NCBI GenBank assembly: GCA_018389105.1 | Contig: JACATO010001006.1 | Location: 282,972-346,971, forward strand | DNA from: Nautilus pompilius | Taxonomy: Eukaryota > Mollusca > Cephalopoda > Nautilida > Nautilidae | Direction: 5' to 3' | DNA: 64,000 nucleotides | In this document: piece by piece, positions 49,201 to 61,285 of the stretch | Layout of the letters: every line of letters begins with the position of its first letter | Position numbering within the stretch: position 1 is the stretch's first letter | Notes under the pieces: generated by a model | The model's input: the letters and a program-made list of their open reading frames with translations, nothing else | The model's database searches: none | Told to the model about the DNA's origin: nothing | Translations under genes and position numbers: made by a program

Positions 49201-50898
49201 GGAATATGTGTAAGTAAGTACATATACAAGCATTTTGATTTTTTTTTTGCTTATTCCACAAATAAATATAAAATGAAGCATACTACACATTTCAGTACAA
49301 TAATTCTACATGGTTTACACACTTTGTTGCAGGTGTCACCAGATAACAATATGAACGTGGTATCTGGAGTCAGAAAAGACTATATTGGTAATATTTTGAA
49401 GAAAATTGCTCCAAATTTTTAATTAGGTATTTTATTTAGCTTGATAGTATTTATGAGTAGGGAGGGGCCATTATTTGGCTCTTACAAGAGAAGAGAAATG
49501 ACTATCAACATGTTTCTTAATTATTATCAAGTAATTTATTCCACTAACTAACAATTCTATTACTAATAAATATTTTCTGATATGTAATTGTTCTGGGATA
49601 TTTGCTATTTTGTAACCTTAACACTAGTGTTAGTAACTGTAGATAACTGAAAACCCCTACTGGGTTTCCACTACAGTGAAAGTATTTGGTATAAAAGAAG
49701 AAGAAGAAAAAAAGCTTACCTTTGATTTTATCCCATCTGTAAGCAGGAAGTATTAGCAGATCCTCTTCCTGTTTTCATCATCCACTTAACCATTGCTAAG
49801 GTTGGAGATCTCTCTCTCTTTGAGGGGCTTTGTGCTTTTTGTCCATCTTTCTGTAACTCTCTCTGCTCCCTTTATGCTGGTAATTTCCAAGAAGCTGAAA
49901 TACGACAAAAAAGGCAGAGGTACTGATAGATTTATTATATAAATTTTAACGCAAAAAGAAAAAAAAAAGTTAAAGCTGATTTTGTCATCACATTTGGCTT
50001 TCGTTTAGCTACATGACTTCCTCAAAAATTGTCTGAGTTTCATTTAAGAATGGTGTGTGTGTGTGTTTTTAAGGGTCTCACCCCACAGAAAATGTGACAT
50101 GGATTGTTAATAAATCTGACGACCATGCAGGGCAGAAGTGCTTAGTTTTGGGGCTTTATGGATCACTAAATATTTGTGAAGGCTGCCTCAGTGCACTAAG
50201 ACCTGGAGTAAAGATGTTTAGTATGCTATTTTTTGTATATACACTGTGATTCAGCTTTCTCAGATCTGAATTGGTTGCAGCAAGAGCTGGTGGGGCAAGT
50301 TTGTGACCAACCGGGCAGCTGCCGTGCACCCCCCTCCATTTGTCAAGCAGTGGTAAGCGTCAGTAGATGGATGCTGCCAATATCAGCAACTCCATCGAGA
50401 TGAGCACCGCTCTTAAGTTAAGCATAGCTCACTGATGTGTTTGGCTTTGGATGGAGGGTTTTGTATTTCTAGTCTTAATTTTTCACAATTTGCATTCATC
50501 ATAATTCTCTGTGTGGTGTAGCCACATTTCTGGCTTCTGTTGATGACTGACCATCTATATAAGGAATCAGAACTTTCTCCCTCCCCCTGTACATTGTTGG
50601 GTTCTTTCAACATTTTTAACTGCTGCGTTTGCTGGTTTTACTGACAACGAATAAATCCCACACTTTATTTTTCCATTGCAGACAGGTGGCTTTGAAAGCA
50701 TTAAACGAGCGGCTGACCAAAGTGGACCAGCAGCCCAAGTGGCCCCAACTTGTTGAGGAGGGAGAGCTCCCTAAACCAGCGGATGGAAATGCAAAGGAAC
50801 CAACAAAGTCGAATGCGGCCCCAGAGAAGATGGCTCCAAAACTCCCAGTTCCTGAGTTCAAGGAGAACCCGAAGCAGCAGCCACTAAAAGACCCCTGA
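45358..50898 (+). CDS. TMEM115: TMEM115, Golgi rhomboid-like membrane protein
   Basis: Three coding exons: 45358-46061, 48250-48423 and 50682-50898, a total of 1,095 bases or 364 residues plus stop (human is about 350). Both junctions are GT-AG, interrupt codons after base 2 and rebuild conserved text: FSFA|S|FFPSRLQPVVG and DAERR|R|QVALKALNERL. The family (DUF1751, rhomboid-like fold without catalytic Ser/His) sits in the Golgi and takes part in Golgi-to-ER retrograde traffic with the COG complex. Visible marks are hydrophobic segments at about 26-45, 78-92, 102-129, 143-156, 177-194 and 198-213, with VTPGYVMPPNFWVW (53-66), GKLLEPLWG (92-100), IHG (141-143), YLRFYQKHS and RGDMADNF (224-231). 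The cytosolic tail carries LPGTDPQDAERRR, then a Lys/Pro-rich end. The first ATG is used; it has the expected N-terminus length. Exon 1 is unusually rich in G/C-ending codons. Confidence 0.97.
46062..48249 (+). other. TMEM115: TMEM115 intron 1
   Basis: A 2,188-base intron with donor AG|GTGAGT and acceptor TTTCTTCTTCAG. It carries an (ATT)n tract (46157-46205), a (TA)n tract (46230-46251) and otherwise AT-rich unique sequence. Confidence 0.95.
48424..50681 (+). other. TMEM115: TMEM115 intron 2
   Basis: A 2,258-base intron with a weak donor AAG|GTTTTT and acceptor TTTTTCCATTGCAG. It contains a reverse-oriented SINE copy (48885-49160). The donor departs from GTRAGT but is fixed by the exact protein match on both sides. 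Confidence 0.92.
48885..49160 (-). mobile_element. SINE copy, minus orientation, inside TMEM115 intron 2
   Basis: Reverse complement of the family: CTCCTGCAAGGGAGATAACC (tail block), CTGTCTACTAGGAAGCC, TTAGATGTGGGAGAAAACC (core block reversed), then TCCACTAGTCTACC and CACCAATCCACCC (head reversed). Confidence 0.65.
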
Positions 50899-51610
50899 TT
50901 TTCTTGCCTCCTGGTTGGACCAGACTCAGAAGTAAAAGGAACACACACGTTTTGTGCCCATAGATGGAAGCAGCCATAACAATGGAATTTTTCAGATTAC
51001 ATATAACAACAATAACATTTGCTCAGACTTTTGGATTATTTCACAATGGCTATGTTTGTTCTGCTTGTCGTGGGATACAAACTTAGAAACCCCCTTCCTC
51101 CTTTTTTTTAAAATTTTTTTACCTCTGAATATGACTATACCCACTTAAATAGATCATCTCTTCCAATTTTGTTTACGTTTTTTTCCCACGACCCTAGTGA
51201 AAAATTTGCTTGGTGAATAGATGTGGGTCTAGGACCAAGGGAGGATACTACATTTTCTTGTTAATTGTTCAAGGGAGGCTACAAGTGAAGATTTTACAAA
51301 TAAGTTATTATGTATATATATATATAAGGAATACACAAGCAGTCCAGTTGTTTATGTTTCTGTACATGTCTCACCTGGGATAGGTGTGTGCGAGAGAGAG
51401 TGGAAGAAGTAGACAGAACGTTTTCCAGGTACCAAAATAAATAAAAGAAAAATATTTTCAGTTGAAGCTTGAAATTAAATTTTTGTTATTTGTTGTTTGT
51501 TTTTTTTTTATTTTATATATATATATATAAGAACTTAAACACTTCAGTGTTGATCATGCGTAAATATTTGATGTTAGTCATTTTCCAATAAAAAAAGATA
51601 TGATATCTGC
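50899..51610 (+). other. TMEM115: TMEM115 3' UTR
   Basis: Non-coding sequence from the stop codon to the likely cleavage site. It includes two (TA)n runs (about 51311-51325 and 51517-51530) and a weaker AATAAA near 51438. Confidence 0.6.
51587..51592 (+). terminator. TMEM115: Polyadenylation signal of TMEM115
   Basis: AATAAA in TTTTCCAATAAAAAAAGATA, followed by T-rich sequence (GTTATTGTTTG). It is the best-placed signal about 690 bases past the stop; an earlier AATAAA near 51438 could be an alternative. Confidence 0.6.
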
Positions 51611-54340
51611 TCTAGTTATTGTTTGAGTAAATACTGGAGTCATAACCCCGGTTTGTATACACCAGTGTCCAGGAGAAAAGGACTCTGTTCTAGCAGCCAA
51701 TCCAAATAGGAATGCAGCACCCTATGCCGTGGACCTGTGGGATGATTAGGTGAATGAGTGTGACTTGAGTTTGTTTACTACAGCAGCATGTTTTAGTGAC
51801 TGATGTCTTGTGGTTCTTTTTCTATTTGCTGACTTAGACAAGTGTAAGCCAAACAAGTGAGATTGTCTCAGAATCTGACATTAACCCCCCCTATGGATGC
51901 CGTCTATACTGAGAGAGAGAGCATGTGTGTGTTTATGTTGGGCTCTCCGCTTTGTCCTATGTTCCAGCTGCGTGATTCGGTCTTCTAAAAATTTATAGGC
52001 AACTAGGTTTTTCTTTAAGACTTAAAGCTTTTAGCAATTGATGGAGTGATGCAAGACATTTCTACAGCTGGCGGTACTTGTTTGATGGCAAACATATTTA
52101 TCTGGACATTAACGATTTGCCGACCATCCATAAGTTTGTACAACCACTTCTGCCTTCTGTCGGTTTGGTGTCTTACTAGCATTTCTGCAAAGTACTAAAG
52201 AATCCTGCAAGAGACAGCAAAGCCTTTTAAAAAGAGATTTTGACAAAATAAAAAAAAAAAATCATCATTTTTCAAAGATAAAGGTTGTCAAAGTAATACA
52301 CATTATGTCAAGAGTCTGCTTATCTGTATTTGATTTTAGTTGTCTTGATAAAATGTTCTACCTAATTAGAATTGGGAAATTCAGGATAAACCTAGATCAG
52401 TGAACTAGGACTGAAGAGTAAAAAGCTACTATTTATCAGGGAGAAACGAGAATGTAACTGCCATCCTAATAAAATATACGTATTTATCATCACCTTTATA
52501 CTGATATAATGTATTGTTTTATGTGCATGTTTTGGTATTGTTTTTGTTTGTTTTATAAGCTTGAAAGTTAATCTAACTTGTATGTTGTCGTAGTCTTTCA
52601 CCACTGAAGATGGATCCTGACAGCACAATTGTTTACTGTAGTAGGGCTTGTGTTACTTTTGTCATGTTTCAACGGCCGGCATCATGCAAGATGACTTGGG
52701 GTTAGAGTGCATAAAGGCCCTACTAGAATTCTCTGTATTTTAGATGTGGCCAGAACCATGCTAGAAAGCCAAACCCAGCCAGTTCTGACCAGGATTCAGA
52801 TTCAGTTCCCAAATCTTAGTAGTCTAAAGTGACATTCTCCTGGTAAATTGGTAGCATTTCGTGACAGAAATCGGTAATGTATCTATTTGAAACCTATTAG
52901 GAAAAAAAAAAAGACTTTACTGTTAAGCTTTTGGTTTGTTCTTTGATAACCTTTGGTTCATTGTATAATTTTTTAAAAAGTCATAAAATCTGCTGATTTA
53001 TAGTTATTGTTCTTCGTCCTTAAAGAAAAGTGGAGAGAGGCTTTTTGTACAGTTCTTGGTTTGCATTCACTTGTAGAGGAGGGAAATCGTACAGTTTAAC
53101 TGCAAGATGATTACGGATTAACTCTGATTTACATAAAAGGATTTAATTTGCAGCGTTTGGTTCATTTATATCAAAGGGAAGTTATGTAGTCTGGTAGAGG
53201 AAGAAGTCGAGACTGGTCATTCGTCAAAGGGGAGATCAGTCCGTCTGACGTGTTTAAGTTTCTATGGGAGGCAACTCTCACCACACTATTTTAATAGTCA
53301 CACAACTTGATGAATGTTTCGGTTTGAGTAAAACAGCCAGGCGAAACAAGATGGGGGAGGATATATGACAGTAAAATACAAGTATATCTCTGTCTCTTCA
53401 AACGCAAGTGAGACGATACGTCGGGGGATAGTCCTTGGCGCTTCCGGTGGACGGAAGTTTATTTATATATATATATATATATATATCTACTGAGTCCTCC
53501 GGTTTCCTCCCACATCTAAGAAAAGAGAACGGTTTCTGATCTGGGGGTCGGACCGCCCGTGTAGCGGAAGGGATTATCTCCCCCCCCCACCCTGATTCCG
53601 CTGGAAGGGTTAAAGACCCGGATGACCACTAACCTCGTAAGTACGACAGGTGGTCGCTATCCGGGGCTGTAGCATAATTAACAAATTGTGGGATTCGAGA
53701 AAGCGAAACAGACGAGAGTTTCTGTAATCCATTTATTTAATTAGATTTTTAAAGTGCTTCTTAGTTGCCGAGATCTGCGGGTTTCCATTAGGAAGGATGG
53801 TCACCCCGATGCAGCCTTTGTCTGAGAAGAACAAAATCTTGCTATTAAAAATAATTTAAATTTAAATTTAAAAAAAAAAAAAAAAAAAATAGGTATGAGA
53901 GACTCCGGGATACCGCCGCCACTTTGGGGTATTTAGGCCACACAATGTATCAAATATCCACTTAAGTGAGAATCAGGAGTTTGTTGTTGTTGTTGTTGTT
54001 GTGGTGTTTTTTTTTTTTTTAACTTTATCGCTGGATAATTCCGCTTTAAATGAATATAATTAAGGGAGTAGCGAAGTTTCGATTATTGCCCCTGGGTGCG
54101 GTTTCCTCTTATGGAGGTAATGTACTGATGGAGATGGCGGTGACCTCTCTTATTGGAATGTTCGTTAGCGCAGCCGCTGATCGGGGAGGATATTAATTGG
54201 CAGCCGGACATCGAAGACGCGGCAGATATGGAAGAGCGATGTCTCCACGGTGATTTCCTGAAAAAATCCGTATCTTTCTTAATAATTGCTCTCTGGGGAA
54301 TGAAAGAAACTCTTTAGTTGTCATCTACATTACCCCACCC
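51611..54340. other. Intergenic DNA with SINE fragments
   Basis: No gene supported. A reverse SINE fragment at about 52730-52830 carries TTAGATGTGGCCAGAACC. A forward fragment at about 53490-53590 carries CCGGTTTCCTCCCACATCTA. Also present are a (TA)n tract (53462-53486), an A-run (53870-53889) and a (TTG)n run (53981-54002). CpG density rises from about 53.2 kb onward. Confidence 0.5.
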
Positions 54341-54357
54341 CCTGCCTAATACGGACC

Positions 54358-55432
54358 TGAAGTAACCGGGGAAACACAAAAGGATATGCATAAATAATGA
54401 GTAATTGCAGGTGACAGGGGTATATGACACATACACAGTGCACCATTACGGAAAGTATACAAAAACAAAATGAATATGCTGCACAGTGCGTTAGTATTTG
54501 GTGTGTTGGGGGGGTCCCTTGCTTTATAGGGGGCGCGACCCGTTGTCTTCGTGCTCCCATACAGGGTTGCCAACGTATGACTGCGGAATGCTGTTTCAGA
54601 CACCCCGTTGTTGTTACTCTCCGCAATCCATCCAAGGCGTTTGGCATAGCCCCAGTAATGTTTGTAACGGGACTTCGTAGCAGGTCACGTGATCTCTGTG
54701 GAGGGTGGTTGGTGGTTTGGGGGGGGGGTTCCCTCAGCCTCTTTACATTCCAGATAGTTTTTCATCACATCGGCTGCGTGCTTGGTGGTGTCCCTGTCAT
54801 GTTGGAAGATGAATGAATCCCTGCCCAACGAACTTCCTTTTTTTTTGATGAAATGGCGTGATGGAGAAGCACCTGCCCGTGCCTGTTGCGAGTCAGCATA
54901 CCTTCGATTTTATACAAACCCTCGACACCTCTGGCTGATACGCGGTCTCACTATTGTATCGGTCCCACTGCATGCATTGGTGTACCTATTGTACACCGTT
55001 ATATCACTTCTCGATCCACCTTCGAACATCCTGTCATTGATTATTGCCAAACGGCTCAAACCCGGACCCACGCGTGCAGAGCACCACCTCCTTCCAGGTT
55101 CTGTCACCTCACCTTTAAGTTTCTGCCGCCTATCTCAGCCTTGTCCTTCAGTTGTCTCTCCTCAGCATCCCTTGAGGTCACTTCGCACCAATGCATATAG
55201 TTTAACGTTCTTGAAGCGATGTTAACACCCATACTTGCAGCCAGGTCATGCGAAGGCCTCTGCTGGCTCGTTGTCCATCACAGACACATCCTGAGGTACA
55301 TAGCATTGCTTTTGATGAACTTAGGTTTTCTTCCTCCATCACTTCTGCTGCCAAAATCCCTTAAAAAACAACCTCACATCACCGTTCATAAGGAGGCGGC
55401 TAAAGGAGGGTATTTGAAATGGTTATAACTGA
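54358..55432 (-). mobile_element. Decayed Tc1-like element, second copy of the 27-kb family
   Basis: It aligns block by block with 27.43-28.6 kb: ATAAATAATGAGTAATTGCA at 54389 against CAAATAATGAGTAATTGCA at 27462, the CATTCCAGATAGTTTTTC region at 54747, and TGAGGTACATAGCATTGCTT at 55292 against the same words at 28248. The transposase runs on the minus strand and is broken by frameshifts. This copy is richer in C and G than the other. Confidence 0.75.
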
Positions 55433-56929
55433 GTTGCGCACTTCTGCACCGGTATAAGTTCTGGAACTTAAGTAAAGTATCGAAATGTTAATTTCACAGT
55501 CGTCTGGAGTTGGTTAGGGTTGGGGGTGAATCTACTTATTTATTTTAAACCGTAGAACTCTCGTCTCTTCACAAAGGACTAGCGGTCCAGGGTCTGGGGT
55601 GGGAGGACGATAGTTAGACCTCGATGTCGCTCAAGGGCGCACGTGACTTCGACGTCACTGATTGTTGGTTTTGAAATGTCGTAAGTAAATAGTGGATTGG
55701 CTGAAAATGAATAAATAAATAGCTAATATAAATAATTAATAAATTAATAATAATACATTTGTTCTGACACCAATGTAAGTGTATAGTGTCACGTGTTGCT
55801 GGAGACGATACATTTTTTTAAAGTTTAAAGTCACGTGGTCGATGACGCATTGATTCCCCCCCCCGTTGGCAAACTCCGCCCCCTAGCGTAACGGGGTCTT
55901 CGAATCGCCGAGCTAGTAGAAGGGAATATGAAAGCAGAAAGAAGAGAAATATAAATCTCCATTGATAAAGATGGAGAATTAGAACTAGACCAACAGAACG
56001 AGCTTTTCGCCTGTTAACGAAGAACTAACGGTATTGGCTCGAGACCTGTTTATTCTTGATTAGCCGCGGGTTAATTCGGGACAGATTAGACTCAAAAGCT
56101 GCTTAACAACTGCCTTGAGACTGGCGCCGAGACATTTGGAGCCAATTGGAGAGATCCCGGGTTCGCTCGAGATATCTTGAGTTTATTTCTAATATCGTGA
56201 AACCGATTCCAAACGTTTAAAACAGTTCGCCACACGTCAGCGGTTAGAGACGTGAAGCCCGCGAGGTCGTGCCGACCAGAAGGTCAAGGCCGCTAGATAC
56301 AGTAAGTACGCGCGGCCATTCTGGTTCTTCGATCCGAAACCTCGGTTAGATTAGATCTCATGTGGAATATGCAGTGCAGGCTCCGTGCCGCCATCTCGTT
56401 TAGAATCCTGACGGCCTGAAAGGGAGTTTAAGACGCATTGTAGCTGATGAACTGTGGGTGGTGGGTGGGGGGGGGGAGGAATGAAGGGTCATTAGCTATT
56501 CCGAGCAACTAGAAAGTACTAAGCTTCCTCGTCCTGGGATTAGGGAAAGATTTTAAAATGAAACATATTTAAGCGGTACGGAGCAGGTTGATAGAAAAAT
56601 ATCAACCTCTTCATCTTTCTTTTTATGTGTGTGTGTGTGCGCGGGCCAGCTCTTTGCCTCGCGCTCGCTGAACGACCGGTGACTTCCGGCTACTTTAAAT
56701 AGCGTGAGAATCAGCTGAAGTGAAACTGAGTGGAACGGAGGACGGCGGTGGATCAAAGACCATTTGGAAACGACAGATACCAGGCAGGATTCCAAAATAG
56801 TTTCCGGTAAAAGTCAAACGCTCGCGTCGATGTTTAGGCTCGGTGTGGTGGGTTGAGGGGCCGCCCGTAAAGCTAATTCCGGTATCGAAATTTCTCCAGT
56901 CATCTTTCTGCGTCGCACGCCGACCTCAA
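55433..56929. other. CpG-rich unassigned DNA with a donor-like site
   Basis: No ORF of family character. TACA|GTAAGTAC at about 56299-56307 is a good splice donor after a CpG-rich stretch (GACTGGCGCCGAGACATTTG onward). It could mark a non-coding first exon on the plus strand. G-runs lie at 56465-56477. Confidence 0.3.
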
Positions 56930-57070
56930 CAACGGGAGATCCACAAGGGAGGCAACTCTGGTGAGGGAGCGCAGTGCCAGGGTTATTCGCTAGAGAGCGC
57001 TGCCAAATTCTGCGCCACAAGGAGCGCTGCAGTTCCGACTTCAGCAGGTAAACCATTATTACAACTCTCC
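56930..57070 (-). mobile_element. SINE fragment, minus orientation
   Basis: It contains CCACAAGGGAGGCAACTCTG, GGTGAGGGAGCGCAGTG, CGCTAGAGAGCGCTG and ACTTCAGCAGGTAAACC, the reverse of the SINE tail at 29.28-29.40 kb (AGTCATAAGTGCTGG ... AGCGTTCTCTAGTGG ... CACTTCCTCACC). Confidence 0.55.
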
Positions 57071-57186
57071 ACTTTTGCTGTTGGGACGAGCCAGGGGGTG
57101 GGAGGGGGGACTCGCACGACCGGTTGGTGAAGAAGAGCGAGTTTATTTCCGCATTTATACCCAGGTTTGCGTTAATTTTAACTCCA

Positions 57187-57571
57187 TAGCCTCATATATA
57201 CGTGAACATGTGACGTCGGTTATAGCCTCATCTATACGTGCACATGTGACGTCGATTATAGCCTCGTCTATACGTGAACATGTGACGTCGATTATGGCCT
57301 CATCTGTACGTGAACATGTGACGTCGATTATAGCCTCATCTATACGCAAACATATGACGTCGATTATAGCCTCGTCTATACGTGAACATGTGACGTCGGT
57401 TATAGCCTCGTCTATACGTGAACATGTGACGTCGTTTATAGCCTCGTCTATACGTGAACATGTGACGTCGTTTATAGCCTCATCTATGCGTGAACATGTG
57501 ACGTCGTTTATAGCCTCGTCTATACATGAACATGTGACGTCGATTATAGCCTCGTCTCACCTTAACCATGT
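57187..57571. repeat. 36-bp minisatellite with TGACGTC core, translatable
   Basis: Ten counted TGACGTC cores spaced about 36 bases, with the context ACATGTGACGTCGATTATAG. Since 36 is a multiple of three, the array stays open in the same frame on the plus strand, encoding repeated SSIREHVTSIIA, and largely on the minus strand (repeated DEAIIDVTCSRI). Neither protein resembles a known family, so I treat it as non-coding satellite DNA. Confidence 0.9.
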
Positions 57572-57629
57572 TACAGCCGCCAACCATATGTCGAAAATGT
57601 ATCCAACTTTTTTTTTTCCAAATATCTAG

Positions 57630-58176
57630 CTGTAATTAATTTGTTTTCCAATATCGATAATTGTGATTCCTAGTGTTACTAAATGTCTTTAAAAAAACTT
57701 AAGAAAAGAGAATTGTTGCTGTTCACACTTTCTAACAATTTCTTAATTATTTTGAAAACCGAACTCAGCTGCTGACTGATTAGTGGCCGAATATAGTCTC
57801 AAAAAGCATATCCGTTTGCTTTTGTTTATTCATTTTTCTTTTCTTCCTATTTTACTTTACCTGTTTGTTGTCTTTTTTTTTTTGGTTTAGAATAACAATC
57901 CTCCTCCATTGTTTTGAACTCTTTTTTGTTGCTGTTGTTGTTGTTGTTGTTGTTGTTGTGTTGAGATGCTAGAAATTATTCTCGGAGAAGAAAAAGTTTG
58001 TACTCCTACACACCCGACAATTTGGTTTGCCAGGCACTTGCCTATCCGGGGTACATCGACCGGAATCTGACACTTATCGACCGGTCTGTAGATTATTAGG
58101 GTTTCTTTGCTGTCGCATGCTTCTTCAACCGAAGGATGTACGAACTCGTTCTCTATACAGTTTCCGGCTGGATTCA

Positions 58177-58241
<65 letters not shown>

Positions 58242-59975
58242 GATTCCGCGATATAAGAATTTTTGAAAGATTCTTGTTATTATTTGCTTTTCTTTCCCTG
58301 AAGAATAAAACCAGCCAAGTACAAGCTTTTAAGCCCATTGCTGCGGGTCTGTCCTCCAAACGGAAGTCGGAACTGTTCGGATCGAGGCGATTTTTCGTCT
58401 GATACCGGACAGTGTCATCTTTAAGATGGCGATAGCGCCTCTAGTATTCCGTTCTGCCGTGTGCGGTGGTGGTAGAAGGAGAACTGTTTCTTTTTGGATG
58501 AATGGCTGTTTCCTTGTTTCTGTTACGAGACATCGGGGCCTCGGGTGAATTCTAGGGCGGACTGAATAGCGAAACAGACTGCAGATTCTAGTCTAGCCGC
58601 CGCTTATCCCCGGGGGTGAGGACAAACTTGGGGTAGGTTTATACACAAGTGCGGGTTATTTAGAAGAAAAGGGTCTTTCAACCCTTTACACAATGTTATA
58701 GGATTTTACTAGAAAAGTTCATCCGTATTTACGTAAAATAAACCCAGAGGCGCCACGATTGCTGTTGCCAATGAAGATGGCGGCGAATGTCGTCGCAGGG
58801 ACTTCGCTTTAAATAAAAAAGGGGTGGGGGGACAACTTCGAAACACAGGAAAATTCTCCGGTCTCTGTGGCTTTTTTTTTTTTTTTTTTTGGCGTCATAA
58901 GAGACAGCGACGGAAGTTCCTGCGACCCTTTAGCGATCCCCCTCCTAAATAAGCTGTTTCCAAAAAAAATCCGTTAGGGGGCTTCTCGATTTCTCTGTAA
59001 CATCTTGCAAAAAAAAAAAATTAAGAAGAAAGAGAAGAAGGGAACCCCTCGTGTCGTTTATTTGTTTGCTTCCTGACATTTCTAGAGAAGCTGGTGAGTT
59101 TCTCTCCTAGCAAGTCCTCAAATTTAAATATATTTGGTATTTATTTATTTTTTTATACTGTAAGCCATAGGTTACCTGCAAAATCGGAATTATTTAGCAC
59201 CTTCCTTTATAGCTGCATGCTCACAACTGGGTCATGCTTATCTTTCATTTAGGTTCGATGAAGAGCGAATCGGGGCCATGGGAGATAATCCAGTGTGCCT
59301 CTTACGCGCTCGAACTGCAGTCTCGTTTTCGCAACACGCACCTTGAAATGAAGCTTGAATCCTGATGTTCAATACCAGTATTGTCTGCAACTTTCTATTC
59401 CCCACGCCATTATTACATTCTGCTGACAAGAGGTCAGACGAGTAAGCTGTGACCTCCTCTATCGCTTCCCATGCGTAGCTGAAACAAGTTCAGCATTATT
59501 CTGAAGAGAAAGATTCGCTCCTCGCCTTCACATTACGGCCGCGACTTGGTACCAGAGATGCTTTATCGGGTTTGAAACCCGGGGATGTTGTAGACAGCAG
59601 GGACATGTTCTCCGTCGCACCGTTTGGAGATATGACGCTACTACAGCCGCACGGTGAAGCCTGACGTTGTCGCCCCTCCAAAACGAAAAAAAAAACACCG
59701 GTCCAGCGGCGGGAAGATGGAATAGCAACAGGCACGGACTTAACACCACGAGCAACAAGTTCAGCCGCGCTTCCGGGTCTCTTCTCCCACTCCCCTGTGT
59801 CGACAAACTCTCGTCGTCTTGAAGGATTTCCCGGGAAAGAACGCCAAGGTTGCTGTCGGCTCTCCTCTCTCTCTCTCTCTCCCCCCCCCAAAAACAACAA
59901 CACCCAGTCAATGACCTGAGATGGACCAAGAACCAAACGTTGGGCGTAGATTTCGTTGTATGGACAGATGCGTCT
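57630..59975. other. CpG-rich DNA with ATGGCG motifs, no proven exon
   Basis: It contains (TTG)n (57928-57960), (ATT)n (58176-58241) and two YY1-like start contexts. AAGATGGCGATAGCG at 58424 opens a 40-codon frame (MAIAPLVFRSAVCGGGRRRT...), and GAAGATGGCGGCG at 58774 opens a 14-codon frame. These look like promoter-proximal sequences. No splice-supported coding exon was found. Confidence 0.35.
58176..58241. repeat. (ATT)n microsatellite
   Basis: About 65 bases of ATT. Confidence 0.95.
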
Positions 59976-59980
59976 GCCAC

Positions 59981-60108
59981 CGATCCAAGAGATCACTCCC
60001 TCGAAAGTGATGCCGAGGGACCCGGGAACTCGATCTTGGGTCCCCGATCCAAGAGATCACCCCCTCGAAAGTGATGCCGAGGGACCCGGGAACTCGATCT
60101 TGGGTCCC
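59981..60108. repeat. 64-bp direct duplication with internal inverted repeats
   Basis: CGATCCAAGAGATCAC...GATCTTGGGTCC occurs twice in tandem (59981-60044 and 60045-60108) with a single T to C difference. Each unit has GATCCAAGA near the left and TCTTGGGTC near the right, which can pair, plus CCCGGG and CTCGAAAGTG words. Confidence 0.9.
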
Positions 60109-61285
60109 ACTGCTTTCCGCCTGGAAAACCACGAATTCTCTAGTACCCCATTTACTGCTAAACCTACCCAGGTGTGACAGCCATAGTCGCTAATACGGTG
60201 CGCAACATAAATGCCCACGAACTGCAGGTAAGTCTGCCCTGTGTGTAGTATCCAGATATTTTACCTGTAAAAAACAGAAATTAAGGGTGAATGCTAAAAC
60301 CTACCAGATGTAAGTAAGCATCACAAAACTCGTAAATATACTGCAGGATTTCTGCGATCATTCGGTGGGGGGGGGGAGAAGTTCAATCTTGCACCACCAC
60401 TAAAGGTCTTCAGAACAGCTGCAGGCGGTGGTGGCGCCGTAATGAGATTTAGTCAACATTCTTCGGCATCCGGGAAATTCGCAGTGGGGGAAGTGGCATG
60501 GCAGAAGGCGATGGAGATCAGCTCGGGTCACACGGATGTGGGGTCACTTCCGGCAGTCCTCTGCGTCACGCATTGTATCGCTGGACGGAAATACGTGCAA
60601 ATTTATATTTTTTTCAATTCGTCGGGCGTCGAACCGATTCGCGTACGGCAGAGATAAAAAAAAGACAAAAGTGGGAGGAGGAGGAGGAGGAGGTGGGAGG
60701 TGGGGGGAGACGTTGGAATTACGGTTCTCTGCGTCATCAGGTTTGGCGGACTCCTCGGAAACACTAAGGAGATGCCGAGCTATGAGATGGGCGGTCTTCC
60801 GCTTCTCGACGGCTGCGGGCGAAATTAGGAAGAACAGCAAACGAACAGATTATCGCCAGTGAGCGGTCGGTCTGTTCCAGCGGAAACCCCGACCAGAGAT
60901 CCCGCCACGTAGTCGGCCATACGGCTGGGTGGGGTCGTCCGAGAAGCGGCCGGGAATCCTTGAAAACCTGGCGGCGCGAAAAGGGTTAATTTTACACCTC
61001 GGACCGACGACGACGCGCACTCTATCCCGGTTTGGTTTTTCCGAACTGAACTGACGCGTATTTACTACCATTAAAAATGCTGAAAAGGGGGTCGCGGCTG
61101 ACAGGGGACTCGCAGACTTTCAGCCCCCACCAGAGTTTAATATTTTTTTTTTCTTTTCCATCACGAAAACTTGTCCAGAAATTTACGAGAAACATTTTTT
61201 TCCATTTTTCTCCCCCACCCCACCACACCACACCACCACCAGCAGCAGTTCTGCCCCCTTCATCCCGGCATCCGCATCCTCGTCG
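60109..61285. other. CpG-rich DNA with a strong splice donor
   Basis: CTGCAG|GTAAGTCT with GT at 60228-60229 is a near-consensus donor preceded by CpG-rich sequence, so a non-coding or short coding first exon on the plus strand is possible. ORFs on both strands around 60.5-60.9 kb pass through a GGA run and show no family resemblance. Confidence 0.3.

Noticed and set aside
56151..56173. GGGTTCGCTC word as a tRNA B-box
   Set aside because: No acceptor stem or anticodon arm can be formed around it.
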